The translations under genes were made by a program, and so were the position numbers. A model generated the notes under the pieces. The model was not told the origin of the DNA. It searched no databases and saw only the letters and a list, made by a program, of their open reading frames with translations. Shown piece by piece: positions 29,998 through 37,942 of a DNA stretch of 64,000 nucleotides. Location of the stretch: the NCBI RefSeq assembly GCF_003122425.1, contig NZ_CP021659.1:1178001-1242000 (forward strand), written 5' to 3'. Source of the DNA: Candidatus Fukatsuia symbiotica. Its GTDB lineage: Bacteria; Pseudomonadota; Gammaproteobacteria; Enterobacterales; Enterobacteriaceae. Within the stretch, counting starts at the first letter, position 1. Each line of letters opens with the position of its first letter.

Positions 29998-30959
29998 CAG
30001 AAAGGTGCTCCCGTGTTCTCGCTGCCGCTCATCCAGCTTTGTAAATTCTGGATGTTTCTGGCCGTGGTCGCTGAATATTTACCGTGGGCGAGGGCCTTGG
30101 CATAGTGATTACCCGCCAGGCCCATCAGGCGCTCGACCTGCGCGGCATCCCGTAGCACGGTATCGATGCCGTCGTAGCGCTTGTTTTCAGGGTTTTTGCC
30201 CATCAACCAAGGGTCGTAGGTCGCACCGGTTATCGCCTGGCAGAGGTCTTCCGCACTGAATTTTTCTTTCAGCCGCGCCTGAATGCGCTTAGCGCGTTTT
30301 TTGTCCAGCCTGGCCTGGGGGTGCACCAGATTTTTTTGCCAGAACGCAAAAACCGTTTTTACACGCTCATCCCCGAAAGGGGATAAAGGGGTTATAATTT
30401 CTTTCCTTTTTTTTGTAATAGTTTCTTTTGTGTGTTCTCGAATTGGGAACACCTTTGTTATCGTTTTGAGAACACTTTCTGTTATCGTTTTGGGAACATC
30501 TTCAGATATATCGGGTGTCATTGTTTTGAGAACACTTTCTGTTATCGTGTTGGAAACATTTTTTATTGTTCCTGTTTTAGGTACAGTGTTCTCAATTTGA
30601 GAGCAGTTCGCGATGATCCACTCCGACAAATTCTTATTAAGACCCATTTTCTTCCCTTCGCTCAATAACACCCTCATTTTGATTAACTCATTTTTGACCA
30701 CATTGGCTTTTGGACGCGTTATCCGACACAGATCGGCTAGCTGGCTATCTGTGATCCTATCCATACTCTTGTGGAAACCATACGTCTTACGACAAACAGC
30801 ATGCACGACCTTCGCTTGAGTTCGTGTCAAATTAACACCAATAAGCTCTTCGTATAATTCGTTAGCCAAACGGGTATAGCCCTCATCAATATTCGCCACA
30901 CGTTGTTCTTGTCTGTCTATTGCCCTGTCGTTACCCTGTCCAGCTTGGCTCATGCTCAT
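29997..30959 (-). CDS. O-type replication initiator, prophage A
   Basis: 320 residues. The N-terminal winged helix (GYTRLANELYEELIGVNLTRTQAKVVHAVCRKTYGFHK...) is the origin-binding domain of lambda/P22-like O proteins. Residues about 125-170 consist of eight-residue repeats (TITESVLK and variants) that are the translation of 24-bp DNA iterons, the expected origin inside the gene. The C-terminal domain (VFAFWQKNLVHPQARLDKKRAKRI) probably binds the loader. Initiates prophage DNA replication on excision. Confidence 0.87.
   Translation of the reverse strand: MSMSQAGQGNDRAIDRQEQRVANIDEGYTRLANELYEELIGVNLTRTQAKVVHAVCRKTYGFHKSMDRITDSQLADLCRITRPKANVVKNELIKMRVLLSEGKKMGLNKNLSEWIIANCSQIENTVPKTGTIKNVSNTITESVLKTMTPDISEDVPKTITESVLKTITKVFPIREHTKETITKKRKEIITPLSPFGDERVKTVFAFWQKNLVHPQARLDKKRAKRIQARLKEKFSAEDLCQAITGATYDPWLMGKNPENKRYDGIDTVLRDAAQVERLMGLAGNHYAKALAHGKYSATTARNIQNLQSWMSGSENTGAPF
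30430..30605. repeat. Iteron array, candidate replication origin of prophage A
   Basis: GTTATCGTTTTGAGAACACT-like units start at 30457, 30481, 30517 and 30541: spacing 24, 36 and 24 bp. Left of them GTGTTCTC and GGGAACAC form a palindrome at 30432-30452, and GTGTTCTCAATTTGAGAG follows at about 30587-30604. The array lies within the O-type gene, as the lambda and P22 origins do. The 24-bp period keeps the reading frame, giving an eight-residue protein repeat. Confidence 0.75.
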
Positions 30960-31071
30960 TTTCTATTTCCTATGCCGCATTCTTGATCGTTTTCAAAACC
31001 TATCCTGTTTTGTTCTTATTTTGAACGACGAAATTTTCGTCGTACTCGTCTGATCTGCAGTCGCGGTGTTT

Positions 31072-31518
31072 TTACTTAGCGTAAACCAGCAAGGTGGCTT
31101 TGATTTCAGAATCTCGCATTGCCATGTGTTTACGGTGAGCCTCAATGATTTTCTGCTTTTCTTTTTCATCAACCGCACCGTCATTGTTAATCGCATCCAG
31201 GATCAGCTTATCTACTGCACTGCGCTTAATTGTGGTGCGTAACCCCATGTGATGCAGTTCTACCGTATCGACCTCATCGGCTGAAGGGATGGGGACGACG
31301 AGTGCATCTGATCGCTCGGCGAAGTACTCCGCGACCAGGGTTGATTGACTCAACGTTTGCAAGGCCAGTAATTCATCAACGCTAAAAAATCGACAACCTT
31401 TGCTTTCGTATAACCGATTGTTAAACTTGGCTTCAGACACACCGAGATAAGCCGCTGCGACACTCCTTCCCCCTTCAATATGTTCACACATCCGGTTAAT
31501 TAATGCGCGTTTATCCAT
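31072..31518 (-). CDS. CII-like phage regulator (YmfL type), prophage A
   Basis: 148 residues. The N-terminal helix-turn-helix GGRSVAAAYLGVSEAKFNNRLYES followed by GCRFFSVDELLALQ matches YmfL-like/CII-type regulators of lambdoid prophages. The C-terminal half (ELHHMGLRTTIKRSAVDKLILDAI) is helical. Transcribed after cro. Likely helps choose lysogeny versus lysis. Confidence 0.75.
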   Translation of the reverse strand: MDKRALINRMCEHIEGGRSVAAAYLGVSEAKFNNRLYESKGCRFFSVDELLALQTLSQSTLVAEYFAERSDALVVPIPSADEVDTVELHHMGLRTTIKRSAVDKLILDAINNDGAVDEKEKQKIIEAHRKHMAMRDSEIKATLLVYAK

Positions 31519-31583
31519 GATTCCAATGCTTCCTCTGTGGTTATATTTCTACTCAGATTGTGAGAGAATTGGTGGTAATAAAG

Positions 31584-31814
31584 TCAGGATACTTTACTTG
31601 GACGTGGAAAAAGGTCGGGTAAATCAGGGCGAAACTCGTAAGCCAATACTCTCCCCTCTGTGGCCTTCACTAAGGCAGGGACGGTTTCTGGTGCTACACG
31701 TTTATTCCCGTTTAACCAGTCACTAATTGTTGATTGAGCCTTGCCACACTTGTTAGCTAGAACTCTTTGATTACCGACAAAAGCAATCGCTTTCTCTAAC
31801 CCTATATTTCTCAT
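31584..31814 (-). CDS. Cro-like repressor, prophage A
   Basis: 76 residues. Helix-turn-helix: AIAFVGNQRVLANKCGKAQSTISDWLNGNKRVAPETVPALV. It ends RPDLPDLFP like the Cro-type proteins of prophages B and C. Divergent from cI, with both promoters in the 131-bp gap. Confidence 0.85.
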   Translation of the reverse strand: MRNIGLEKAIAFVGNQRVLANKCGKAQSTISDWLNGNKRVAPETVPALVKATEGRVLAYEFRPDLPDLFPRPSKVS

Positions 31815-31843
31815 AAATCGTGCTTCCTATCTTTTAAAAAGCG

Positions 31844-31915
31844 ATTTTAGTCATAAACCAAGTTAAATGTCAATCGTTATTACGGTTTGATTGAATATCG
31901 TGTAAGCGATACAAT
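31844..31915. promoter_or_regulatory. PR, PRM and operator of prophage A
   Basis: PR (leftward, for cro): -35 TTGACA is the complement of 31868-31873, -10 TAAAAT the complement of 31844-31849, spacing 18. PRM (rightward, for cI): TTGATT at 31887-31892 and TACAAT at 31110+800 (31910-31915), spacing 17. Operator ATCGTGTAAGCGAT at 31897-31910 lies within PRM. The same ATCG-nnn-AAGCGAT motif occurs at PL (32824-32837). Confidence 0.75.
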
Positions 31916-31945
31916 CATAAGAGTTAATAAAAGAGGGGTAATCAC

Positions 31946-32638
31946 GTGGACTTTTCAGCAAGATTGAGTCTAGCTATGAAGGAAGCTGGATATACACAGG
32001 GTTCTTTAGCCAAAGCAGTAGGCATGGCACAATCTAGTGTGTGGCGCTTGGCAAGCGGCGGAGGAGCCAGTTCAAAAAGATTGTTCAGGATAGCCCGGGT
32101 TTTAAATATTAACCCCCACTGGCTTGCTGAAGGGATCGGTGAAATGAAATCGACTCTGGGTGTCGATATGCCCCTGTCAATTTCTAATACTGTCGCTTGT
32201 TATGATCCAGAAGAAAGAGCCAAAAAGGATGTGTATCCATTAACAATATATAACCGCATAGAGTGGGTGCTTACCCCCGGCGTAGGGGGTAAAAAGGACT
32301 TTGAATCTATGTTTTGGCTTCCTAAAATAGTTGCAGTGAATGCTCAGGTTTCGGTTGATGACTCTATCGCCATCGTAGCGCAAGACGACAGTATGTCTCC
32401 TGCTATCAATGAAAAAGATATGGTGACATTGGATACGAGTTATACGGATATTAAAAATGGAAAAATTTATGCTGTCTCTTTTGGTGGTATTGGCATGTTT
32501 CGTACACTGTTCGAACTCCCTGAAGAAAAAATACGTTTGAAAAGTAATAACCCTTCTGATTATCCAGAAGTGATTGTCCCTAAAAAGGAGTTAACAATAA
32601 TAGGAAAAGTATATTATGTTGCCGGCATAATTGATTAA
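31946..32638 (+). CDS. CI-like LexA/S24-type repressor, prophage A
   Basis: 230 residues. N-terminal helix-turn-helix (AMKEAGYTQGSLAKAVGMAQSSVWRLASG) and C-terminal S24 peptidase domain with Ser149 (QDDSMSP) and Lys173 (KNGKIYAVS), the catalytic pair for RecA-stimulated self-cleavage. The repressor should therefore respond to DNA damage. Keeps the prophage silent by binding the ATCG-nnn-AAGCGAT operators at PR/PRM and PL. Confidence 0.9.
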   Translation: MDFSARLSLAMKEAGYTQGSLAKAVGMAQSSVWRLASGGGASSKRLFRIARVLNINPHWLAEGIGEMKSTLGVDMPLSISNTVACYDPEERAKKDVYPLTIYNRIEWVLTPGVGGKKDFESMFWLPKIVAVNAQVSVDDSIAIVAQDDSMSPAINEKDMVTLDTSYTDIKNGKIYAVSFGGIGMFRTLFELPEEKIRLKSNNPSDYPEVIVPKKELTIIGKVYYVAGIID

Positions 32639-32652
32639 ACTTTATTTTTTTC

Positions 32653-32674
32653 AGCCCACTCGCTTGAGTGGGCT
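32653..32674 (+). terminator. Hairpin terminator after cI, prophage A
   Basis: Perfect nine-pair stem AGCCCACTC / GAGTGGGCT with a four-base loop, followed by TCCTTTCC. It begins 15 bp after the cI stop. Confidence 0.65.
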
Positions 32675-32823
32675 TCCTTTCCGACCTTGTATTTTTCAAA
32701 AAACCTTCATTACACAAACGCAACAAATTCAAGTAATAAGATACAGCCAATCGAAAAATAGACGTATTTTTGAAAATAAATACGTGTTGCATTCTTATTG
32801 AATCGCACAAGCTATAAATATTT

Positions 32824-32865
32824 ATCGAACAAGCGATTGACTAAAATAATCGTTCGTACTATCAT
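32824..32865 (+). promoter_or_regulatory. PL promoter and operator of prophage A
   Basis: TTGACT at 32837-32842, 17-bp spacer, TATCAT at 32860-32865. Operator ATCGAACAAGCGAT (32824-32837) abuts the -35 box and matches the one in PRM. It drives the N-ptsG-erf-ssb operon rightwards. Confidence 0.8.
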
Positions 32866-32992
32866 ATATTTTATCAACACGGCAAGCACCCCGCGAAGCA
32901 GGCAAGGAAAGCCCACGAAGTAGCCGTCCGAGGCGCATGAAAATCGGAATGATTCGCGAAATAGAATGCCCGATATACCCCGCTCAGGCGGA

Positions 32993-33034
32993 TGCTCTTT
33001 AACAATTTGGGGTTTGGTAGCACTGACAAAGTGC
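32993..33034 (+). promoter_or_regulatory. nutL site (boxA + boxB), prophage A
   Basis: boxA TGCTCTTTAACAA at 32993-33005 equals the E. coli rRNA boxA core. boxB GCACTGACAAAGTGC at 33020-33034 is a four-pair stem with a TGACAAA loop, the P22 boxB loop. Together they form the RNA site for the N protein encoded just downstream. Confidence 0.88.
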
Positions 33035-33052
33035 ACCCTTGCGTTTACCCGC

Positions 33053-33094
33053 TGATTTCTGAATAGATTGCCCTGGCAGCCTATCCAGAAATCA
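33053..33094 (+). promoter_or_regulatory. Leader hairpin between nutL and N, prophage A (RNase III type)
   Basis: TGATTTCTGAATAG (33053-33066) pairs with CTATCCAGAAATCA (33081-33094), 13 of 14 positions. The hairpin base is 15 bp before the N start codon. Lambda has an RNase III-cut hairpin at the same place that controls N translation. In prophages B and C the pairing is kept by wobble pairs. Confidence 0.7.
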
Positions 33095-33108
33095 ACTGGA
33101 GACAAGTT

Positions 33109-33432
33109 ATGGTAACGATCATTCGTAAACCGTCGAGACGCAAGGCAATGTATGGCGGTAATGCCAAATACCGCAGACATCAACGCCGTAAAGCGGAAGC
33201 CCTCTCTCGTGAGGCGATCGAAAACAGCCTTGATCGGAGAGGGGGCGATCACGCAAAAATAGTGCGTGCTCAACCTCGCTCGGATGTAGATCGGGCAATT
33301 GCTCTAGCGACGGCCTTCCCTTTACGTCAAAAGCCGCAGGACAGTATGTACAATCGGCTGATGCCAAGAGCCTGGTTATTTTCTGTGCGAGGAACAAGCC
33401 GAACAAAAAAGGCTATTACCGTTTCTGCTTAG
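33109..33432 (+). CDS. P22-type N antitermination protein, prophage A
   Basis: 107 residues. The Arg-rich motif [19 protein letters not shown] at residues 16-34 corresponds to the P22 N boxB-binding motif (GNAKTRRHERRRK). The remainder is basic and unstructured-looking, as usual for N. It sits directly downstream of a boxA/boxB site and hairpin. N binds boxB RNA and, with host Nus factors on boxA, makes RNA polymerase ignore terminators in the early operons. Homologues at 42552 and 57577 are about 85-90 percent identical. Confidence 0.87.
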   Translation: MVTIIRKPSRRKAMYGGNAKYRRHQRRKAEALSREAIENSLDRRGGDHAKIVRAQPRSDVDRAIALATAFPLRQKPQDSMYNRLMPRAWLFSVRGTSRTKKAITVSA

Positions 33433-33478
33433 CAGAGGTTTTATTACAACACAGCCCCAGGCTGTCCTACCTATTGGA

Positions 33479-34888
33479 GTGACTATCATGTTAAAACAAA
33501 GCTTTGCTCATCTACAAAAGGTGGGGCAGTCTTTGATGCTGCCCGTTTCTGTTCTGCCGGTCGCCGGTTTATTGCTCGGTTTAGGGTCTGCGGGGTTTGC
33601 TTGGCTCCCTGTCACCGTTTCACATCTAATGGCCGAGGCCGGTGGGACCGTATTTGCTCATCTGCCGCTGCTGTTTGCTCTGGGTGTCGCGCTCGGCTTG
33701 ACTCAAAATGACGGCGTGTGCGCCCTGGCGGTGATTGTCGCGTACGCCATCATGGTAAAAATGTTGGCGATTGTGGCACCCTCTGTTGATACCGGTGTAT
33801 TCGGTGGCATGGTGATGGGCGGGGTCGTCGCTGTGCTGTTTAATCGCTTCCATAACCTCCGTGTCCCCGCGTATCTGGGCTTTTTTGCCGGTAAACGTAC
33901 GGTGCCGATTATTGCAGGTATCATGGCTATCCCGGTTGCCTTGCTATTGGCATTGATGTGGTCACCTATCGGACAGAGCATTGAGGCCTTTTCACATTGG
34001 GCGATAGTACAAAATCCTGAGCTGGCTTTTGGTGTGCACGGCATGGTGCAACGGACGCTGATCCCCTTGGGCTTGCACCATATCTGGAATGTGCCTTTTC
34101 ATATGCAAATCGGGGAGTATACCAATGCCACAGGGCAGGTTTTTCACGGAGATATCCCCCGTTATATCGCCGGCGACCCTACCGCAGGGCAACTGGCGGG
34201 CGGCTTTTTGTTTAAGATGTACGGGTTGCCCGCCGCTGCATTGGCTATCTGGCACACCGCCAAACCGGAGAACAGAGCGAAAATCGGCGCACTCATGGGG
34301 TCTGCCGCATTAACCTCCTTTTTAACCGGCATTACCGAACCGATTGAATTTGCCTTTATGTTCGTTGCCCCGCTGTTGTATGTCATGCATATCCTGCTGT
34401 CAGGCTTGGCCTTTTCTCTGGCAATTGCGCTAGAAATGCGTCACGGTACCAGTTTTTCACACGGGCTGATTGATTTTATTGTGCTCAGTCCGCAGGCCAA
34501 CCGTGTGTGGCTGTTTCCGGTCGTTGGCCTCGCGTATGCCACGCTGTATTACGGGTTATTTCGCCTGCTGATTGTACGTTTTGACCTCAAAACCCCGGGG
34601 CGTGAAGCCGGTTTATTACCCTACGTGCAGCAGGATACCCCTATCACCCCGTTGCTTATCCAGGCCTTTGGCGGCAAAGACAACATTACCGCTCTCAACG
34701 CTTGCATCACGCGATTGCGGGTCAGCGTGAAAAACAGCAAACAGGTGAATCAACACGCACTCAAGACCTTAGGTGCACAGGCGGTGATTGTGCTCGGTTC
34801 CGGCGTGCAAGCCATTTTCGGTGCCCAATCTGAGCAGCTTAAAACCGCGATGGCATTACAGCTCAACACCCCGCAAACACCGCATTAA
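33479..34888 (+). CDS. ptsG: Glucose-type PTS permease EIICB (PtsG-like) carried in prophage A
   Basis: 469 residues (E. coli PtsG 477). N-terminal EIIC with ten or so membrane segments ([50 protein letters not shown]) and C-terminal EIIB with the phosphocysteine in [11 protein letters not shown]. It phosphorylates sugar during import across the inner membrane, probably glucose. About 16 residues are missing relative to E. coli in the loop before DTGVFGG. It lies in the PL operon between N and small phage genes; prophages B and C have no such insertion. So it is cargo, expressed if PL is active or from its own promoter. GGAG is 8 bp before ATG. Confidence 0.88.
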   Translation: MTIMLKQSFAHLQKVGQSLMLPVSVLPVAGLLLGLGSAGFAWLPVTVSHLMAEAGGTVFAHLPLLFALGVALGLTQNDGVCALAVIVAYAIMVKMLAIVAPSVDTGVFGGMVMGGVVAVLFNRFHNLRVPAYLGFFAGKRTVPIIAGIMAIPVALLLALMWSPIGQSIEAFSHWAIVQNPELAFGVHGMVQRTLIPLGLHHIWNVPFHMQIGEYTNATGQVFHGDIPRYIAGDPTAGQLAGGFLFKMYGLPAAALAIWHTAKPENRAKIGALMGSAALTSFLTGITEPIEFAFMFVAPLLYVMHILLSGLAFSLAIALEMRHGTSFSHGLIDFIVLSPQANRVWLFPVVGLAYATLYYGLFRLLIVRFDLKTPGREAGLLPYVQQDTPITPLLIQAFGGKDNITALNACITRLRVSVKNSKQVNQHALKTLGAQAVIVLGSGVQAIFGAQSEQLKTAMALQLNTPQTPH

Positions 34889-34973
34889 TTTTCTTTTTTT
34901 CCCCTTTTCCTCCAGGCCACTGACCTTTTTTGTCGGTAGCGTTGTCGTGGAAAAAAACCTTCAGGAGCACCGT

Positions 34974-35060
34974 ATGCACCCATGGATTATCACTGCATGG
35001 CCTCACAGCACGCCTGCGGAAAAACCCAAACGCAATCAATTCATTCAACCAACGAGGTGA
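34974..35060 (+). CDS. Small phage protein, altered version of the 57937 gene
   Basis: 28 codons, MHPWIITAWPHSTPAEKPK. Its middle (WPHSTPAEKPKRNQFI) equals that of the 44-residue protein at 57937-58071 in prophage C, but the first residues differ and a deletion changes the end. The altered start lies where the ptsG insertion joins phage sequence. Probably a remnant. Confidence 0.45.
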   Translation: MHPWIITAWPHSTPAEKPKRNQFIQPTR

Positions 35061-35063
35061 ACC

Positions 35064-35195
35064 ATGATTTTTACTATCCAAGATAACGCATTAATCATCA
35101 TGATCAACGGTGTGAAGCGAGTTTTCCTTAACAGCGAGCGGGGCTATGCCCGCATGTCTCAAGCGTATTGTAAAAGCAGAGGGCGACTGGCATGA
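35064..35195 (+). CDS. Small phage protein in early operon, prophage A
   Basis: 43 residues, MIFTIQDNALIIMINGVKRVF. Present in all three prophages (42384-42515, 58068-58199). Stop overlaps the next start (ATGA), which indicates translational coupling and a real gene. AGGTGAACC upstream of ATG is a fair ribosome binding site. Function unknown. Confidence 0.65.
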   Translation: MIFTIQDNALIIMINGVKRVFLNSERGYARMSQAYCKSRGRLA

Positions 35196-35497
35196 CACCC
35201 GAGACGCTTATTGAAGCACGAAAAATAATGAACACGTTCAGTGATCAAGATTGGCACAACATTAATGAACAGGCGGAAGAGTGGGACAAATACTTCACCT
35301 TTGACCACATCGCCCAGCTCTTTAAAAAATTGCCCCATTTTGATAGTGAGGCCTTGGCACTCGCCTTGGATGAAACCGAACCCGATGACCTCGATGAGGC
35401 ATTTTTCAGCATTTTTATCTCAAAAGCGAAGTGGATGTTAGCCAAAGAACGGCTCTACAGTGGCGATGACTATGACGAGGTCTATTATGGAGAATAA
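35192..35497 (+). CDS. Conserved phage early protein of unknown function, prophage A
   Basis: 101 residues, acidic: MTPETLIEARKIMNTFSDQDWHNINEQAEEWDKYF, with many Asp/Glu. It overlaps the 43-residue gene by 4 bp and erf by 11 bp. A close version lies at 58196 in front of a different recombination gene, so it is not tied to Erf. The acidic character would suit a DNA mimic or nuclease inhibitor, but no family is recognised. Confidence 0.65.
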   Translation: MTPETLIEARKIMNTFSDQDWHNINEQAEEWDKYFTFDHIAQLFKKLPHFDSEALALALDETEPDDLDEAFFSIFISKAKWMLAKERLYSGDDYDEVYYGE

Positions 35498-36101
35498 AGC
35501 CTTTTATCTTAAGCTGGCCACTATCCAACGCGAACTTAATGCACCGAAAAATCAATACAATACCTTTGGTAAATACCACTACCGCAGCTGTGAAGACATT
35601 TTGGAAGGCGTTAAGCCGCTGCTGGGTGATTTATTTCTCTCGATAAGTGATGAAATCGTACAAATAGGCGATCGCTATTACGTCAAGGCAACAGCGACCC
35701 TGACGGATGGTGAAAATTCGTTTCAGGCCTCCGCCATCGCACGGGAAGAATTGAACAAAAAAGGCATGGATGCGGCACAGCTGACCGGGGCAACCAGTTC
35801 CTACGCGCGTAAGTACTGCCTGAACGGCCTGTTTGCGATTGATGATGCCAAAGATGCCGACACCGAGGCCTATAAACAGCAAGAAAACAAGGGAACCCCA
35901 CACACGAAGTCCACCGTTGCACGGACACCCGAACAATACCTCACCGATTTCACCCACTGGGCGCGTCAATGCAAGGATAAAGTGGCCTTACAGGGGGCTT
36001 ATAACCGACTGAGCCAGCTGCTTATCCAGCAGCCTGATTTAGCACAAAAAGCCAACGACATTTATCTCACCCACTCAGCAACCTTAGAGAAGGCAGCCTA
36101 A
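35487..36101 (+). CDS. erf: Erf-family single-strand annealing recombinase, prophage A
   Basis: 204 residues from ATG 35487. ERF superfamily blocks: LNAPKNQYNTFGKYHYRSCEDILEGVKPLL, ATLTDGENSFQASAIAREE, GMDAAQLTGATSSYARKYCLNGLFAIDD. Erf anneals homologous single strands, in P22 for circularisation and recombination of phage DNA. Overlaps the gene before it and touches ssb by one base. Confidence 0.88.
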   Translation: MENKAFYLKLATIQRELNAPKNQYNTFGKYHYRSCEDILEGVKPLLGDLFLSISDEIVQIGDRYYVKATATLTDGENSFQASAIAREELNKKGMDAAQLTGATSSYARKYCLNGLFAIDDAKDADTEAYKQQENKGTPHTKSTVARTPEQYLTDFTHWARQCKDKVALQGAYNRLSQLLIQQPDLAQKANDIYLTHSATLEKAA

Positions 36102-36541
36102 TGGCACACACCATCACCCTCAAACTCCAACAGGCCGCCAGAGAATTTACGGCCACTGACGCCATCGGCTTCGCCCTACGGGGTGGCGTTAAATACTACG
36201 ATCGCAAATTAAAAGCCCATGCTTTCACTAACTACCAGGCGGTACTGTTTGCCAAAGCCGGCAATCAAGCAGATTTTTACCGCGAAACACTCAACCCAGG
36301 TGCTATCGTTGAGCTCTTCGGTGAAAGCATCAAGATCGACAGCTACGAAGGGAAAAACGGACAAGCGATCGTCTTGGAGCTAAACAATGCACGTTTGGGC
36401 TTTGTCGACGCGGGACAGCAGACACAGAGACAACAACCCACCCAAGCGCTACCCCAATACCCTACCAAGGCACCCTGTCAACAAAGCAATGTGATGCCGT
36501 TCACAAATTTTAATGACGACGGGGATGACATCCCGTTTTGA
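36101..36541 (+). CDS. ssb: Single-stranded DNA-binding protein, prophage A
   Basis: 146 residues. OB-fold-like first 105 residues (GGVKYYDRKLKAHAF, GAIVELFGESIKIDSYE), a Gln/Pro-rich linker, and the terminal NFNDDGDDIPF, the SSB acidic tip that binds partner proteins. Functions with Erf. The group II intron begins 31 bp after its stop. Identical copy at 41038-41478. Confidence 0.83.
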   Translation: MAHTITLKLQQAAREFTATDAIGFALRGGVKYYDRKLKAHAFTNYQAVLFAKAGNQADFYRETLNPGAIVELFGESIKIDSYEGKNGQAIVLELNNARLGFVDAGQQTQRQQPTQALPQYPTKAPCQQSNVMPFTNFNDDGDDIPF

Positions 36542-37103
36542 GCGGTTCGCTAAGCTGCTCAGTTTCTTGCAGGTGCGAGTCCTGCTGCAATAATTGGTTA
36601 GTTTGATTGCGTAGCTATGGCGTACATGTGGAAGGCGACTGAAACATGGAAGCAACGCCGGATAAACGTTGCCCCTGACCCAGTCCGTGGGCGCGCGCAA
36701 GCACACAGCCCGTAACGAAAGTGAACCTGAACAAGCCTCGTAAATGTCAGCCACACGGCAATGCTGGGAGAGTGTGGTGTAGGGTGGTTCCGCCGAGCCT
36801 TTGGAATGGGGGCGAAGGTCATCGAGTTCTAGTGGATTAACTAACCACTTGAAGCTAGAACGGGAACTCGGGGTATTGAGGATGGGATGTGCGCATAGAA
36901 CTGAGCGGAACGAACGAGACCTCTACCCGTCGTGGTTTAACCCACCGCGTAATTGAAGATATAAGGTAACCGCCGAAGTTCGAATAGACGCGGGATAGAG
37001 GAGTCGGAGGAGGCCATAGTACTGTTGATGATGAGGACAACATAACCTCGTCGGAGAGAAGGGCCTCTGCTTCTGTCATGCTATTTTTTGTAGGAGGCAT
37101 TAC

Positions 37104-37795
37104 GTGATTGCGAAAGCTGAAAACACGTCGCTAGAAAGAGTGCGAGTACTGCAACGAAAGTTATACCTAGCAGCCAAGACGAATCCAACACGGAAATTCG
37201 GCATGCTGTATGACAAGGTGTGTCAGATCGATGTGTTATGGATGGCCTACAAGCAAGTCCGAGCCAACAAAGGTGCCCCAGGCATCGACCAGCAGACTTT
37301 TGAAGTCATTGAAAAGGAAGTTGGAGTTGGGTCATTCTTGGCTGAAATCCAAACAAAACTCATGGAAAAGAGGTACACGCCTCTGCCGGTCAAACGGGTG
37401 TACATCCCCAAGGCTGACGGAACGCAAAGACCTCTAGGCATTCCCGTTATCGCAGATCGTGTTGTTCAGGCAGCGGTGAAAATTGTTATCGAACCTCTTT
37501 TTGAGGCTACCTTCAAGGATTGCTCGTATGGCTTCCGGCCTCGGAAGAATGCACAACAAGCATTGCGGGAAATCTACAAGTGGCTGAATTTCAAGTGCCA
37601 CTGGGTGGTAGATGCGGATTTGAAGTCGTACTTTGACACAATTCCGCACGATAAATTACTGCTGTCCGTTCGAACCAGAGTCATTGATCGCTCGGTTGTA
37701 AAGCTGATCGAGATGTGGCTTAAAGCTGGAGCGATGGAAGAGATGAAAATCCGGAAGGAGACGACCGGTACGCCGCAAGGGGGAGTGATTACTCC
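37104..37795 (+). pseudogene. Group II intron reverse transcriptase/maturase, cut off before YADD
   Basis: GTG start after TAGGAGG. About 231 codons of an LtrA-type protein: PGIDQQTFEVIE, YTPLPVKRVYIPKADGTQRPLGIPVIADRVVQ (RT1-2), SYGFRPRKNAQQALREIYKW, DADLKSYFDTIPHDKLL (RT3, first catalytic Asp) and TTGTPQGGVITP (RT4). The sequence then enters the recombinase cassette, so the YADD motif, the X domain and the endonuclease domain are missing. Not functional alone. Confidence 0.93.
37782..37795 (+). promoter_or_regulatory. Palindromic junction site
   Basis: GGAGT-GATT-ACTCC, an inverted repeat of five pairs around four bases, lies in the reverse transcriptase codons for GlyValIleThrPro exactly where the intron halves end. 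The same site is at 61115-61128 and, inverted, at the right-hand junctions. It may be the core at which the inverted structure formed. Confidence 0.5.
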
Positions 37796-37804
37796 GCAAA
37801 CAAT

Positions 37805-37942
37805 AGTGCAAACTTTCGCGTAAGCTGGGGCCTGCGTTTTCACCGGCGCTGCCTCAAGTCTGGTCATCCGGATGGGAGCATCACTGAGTTTTCCCTCGTT
37901 ATTGAGACTGATAACGGCACACGGAGTGACCCTCAGCAATGA
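37805..37942 (+). pseudogene. 3' end of an unknown gene, truncated at the cassette edge
   Basis: An open frame runs from the cassette edge to TGA 37940-37942 (SWGLRFHRRCLKSGHPDG..., ending TDNGTRSDPQQ). Its stop overlaps the ATG of the next gene (ATGA), so it looks like the end of an operon gene whose beginning was left behind. Same in cassette 2. Confidence 0.45.

Larger units (their letters stand above)
36573..37795 (+). mobile_element. Group II intron, 5' half
   Basis: It begins at GTGCGAG (36573), the usual group II intron 5' end. 531 nt of non-coding ribozyme sequence (domain I onward) precede the reverse transcriptase. The intron breaks off at 37795 within the reverse transcriptase; domains V and VI and the 3' exon are not present anywhere in the window. 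It stands 31 bp after the ssb stop. Confidence 0.8.
35059..37804 (+). repeat. Left arm of the 2.75-kb inverted repeat
   Basis: Positions here and in 39775-42520 sum to 77579 at every landmark checked (gene starts, stops, intron start, junction), so the arms align without gaps, and all proteins encoded by the two arms are identical. The arm holds two small genes, erf, ssb, the intron start and the reverse transcriptase up to its break. Confidence 0.93.

Noticed and set aside
30283-30600. 105-codon forward frame with repeated FENTFCYRF-like units
   Set aside because: It is the complement of the iterons in the O-type gene; the repeats come from the DNA iterons and the real protein is on the reverse strand.
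32812-33273. 153-codon reverse frame across the nut region and N
   Set aside because: Antisense to N, boxA, boxB and PL; its apparent conservation in the other prophages follows from those elements.
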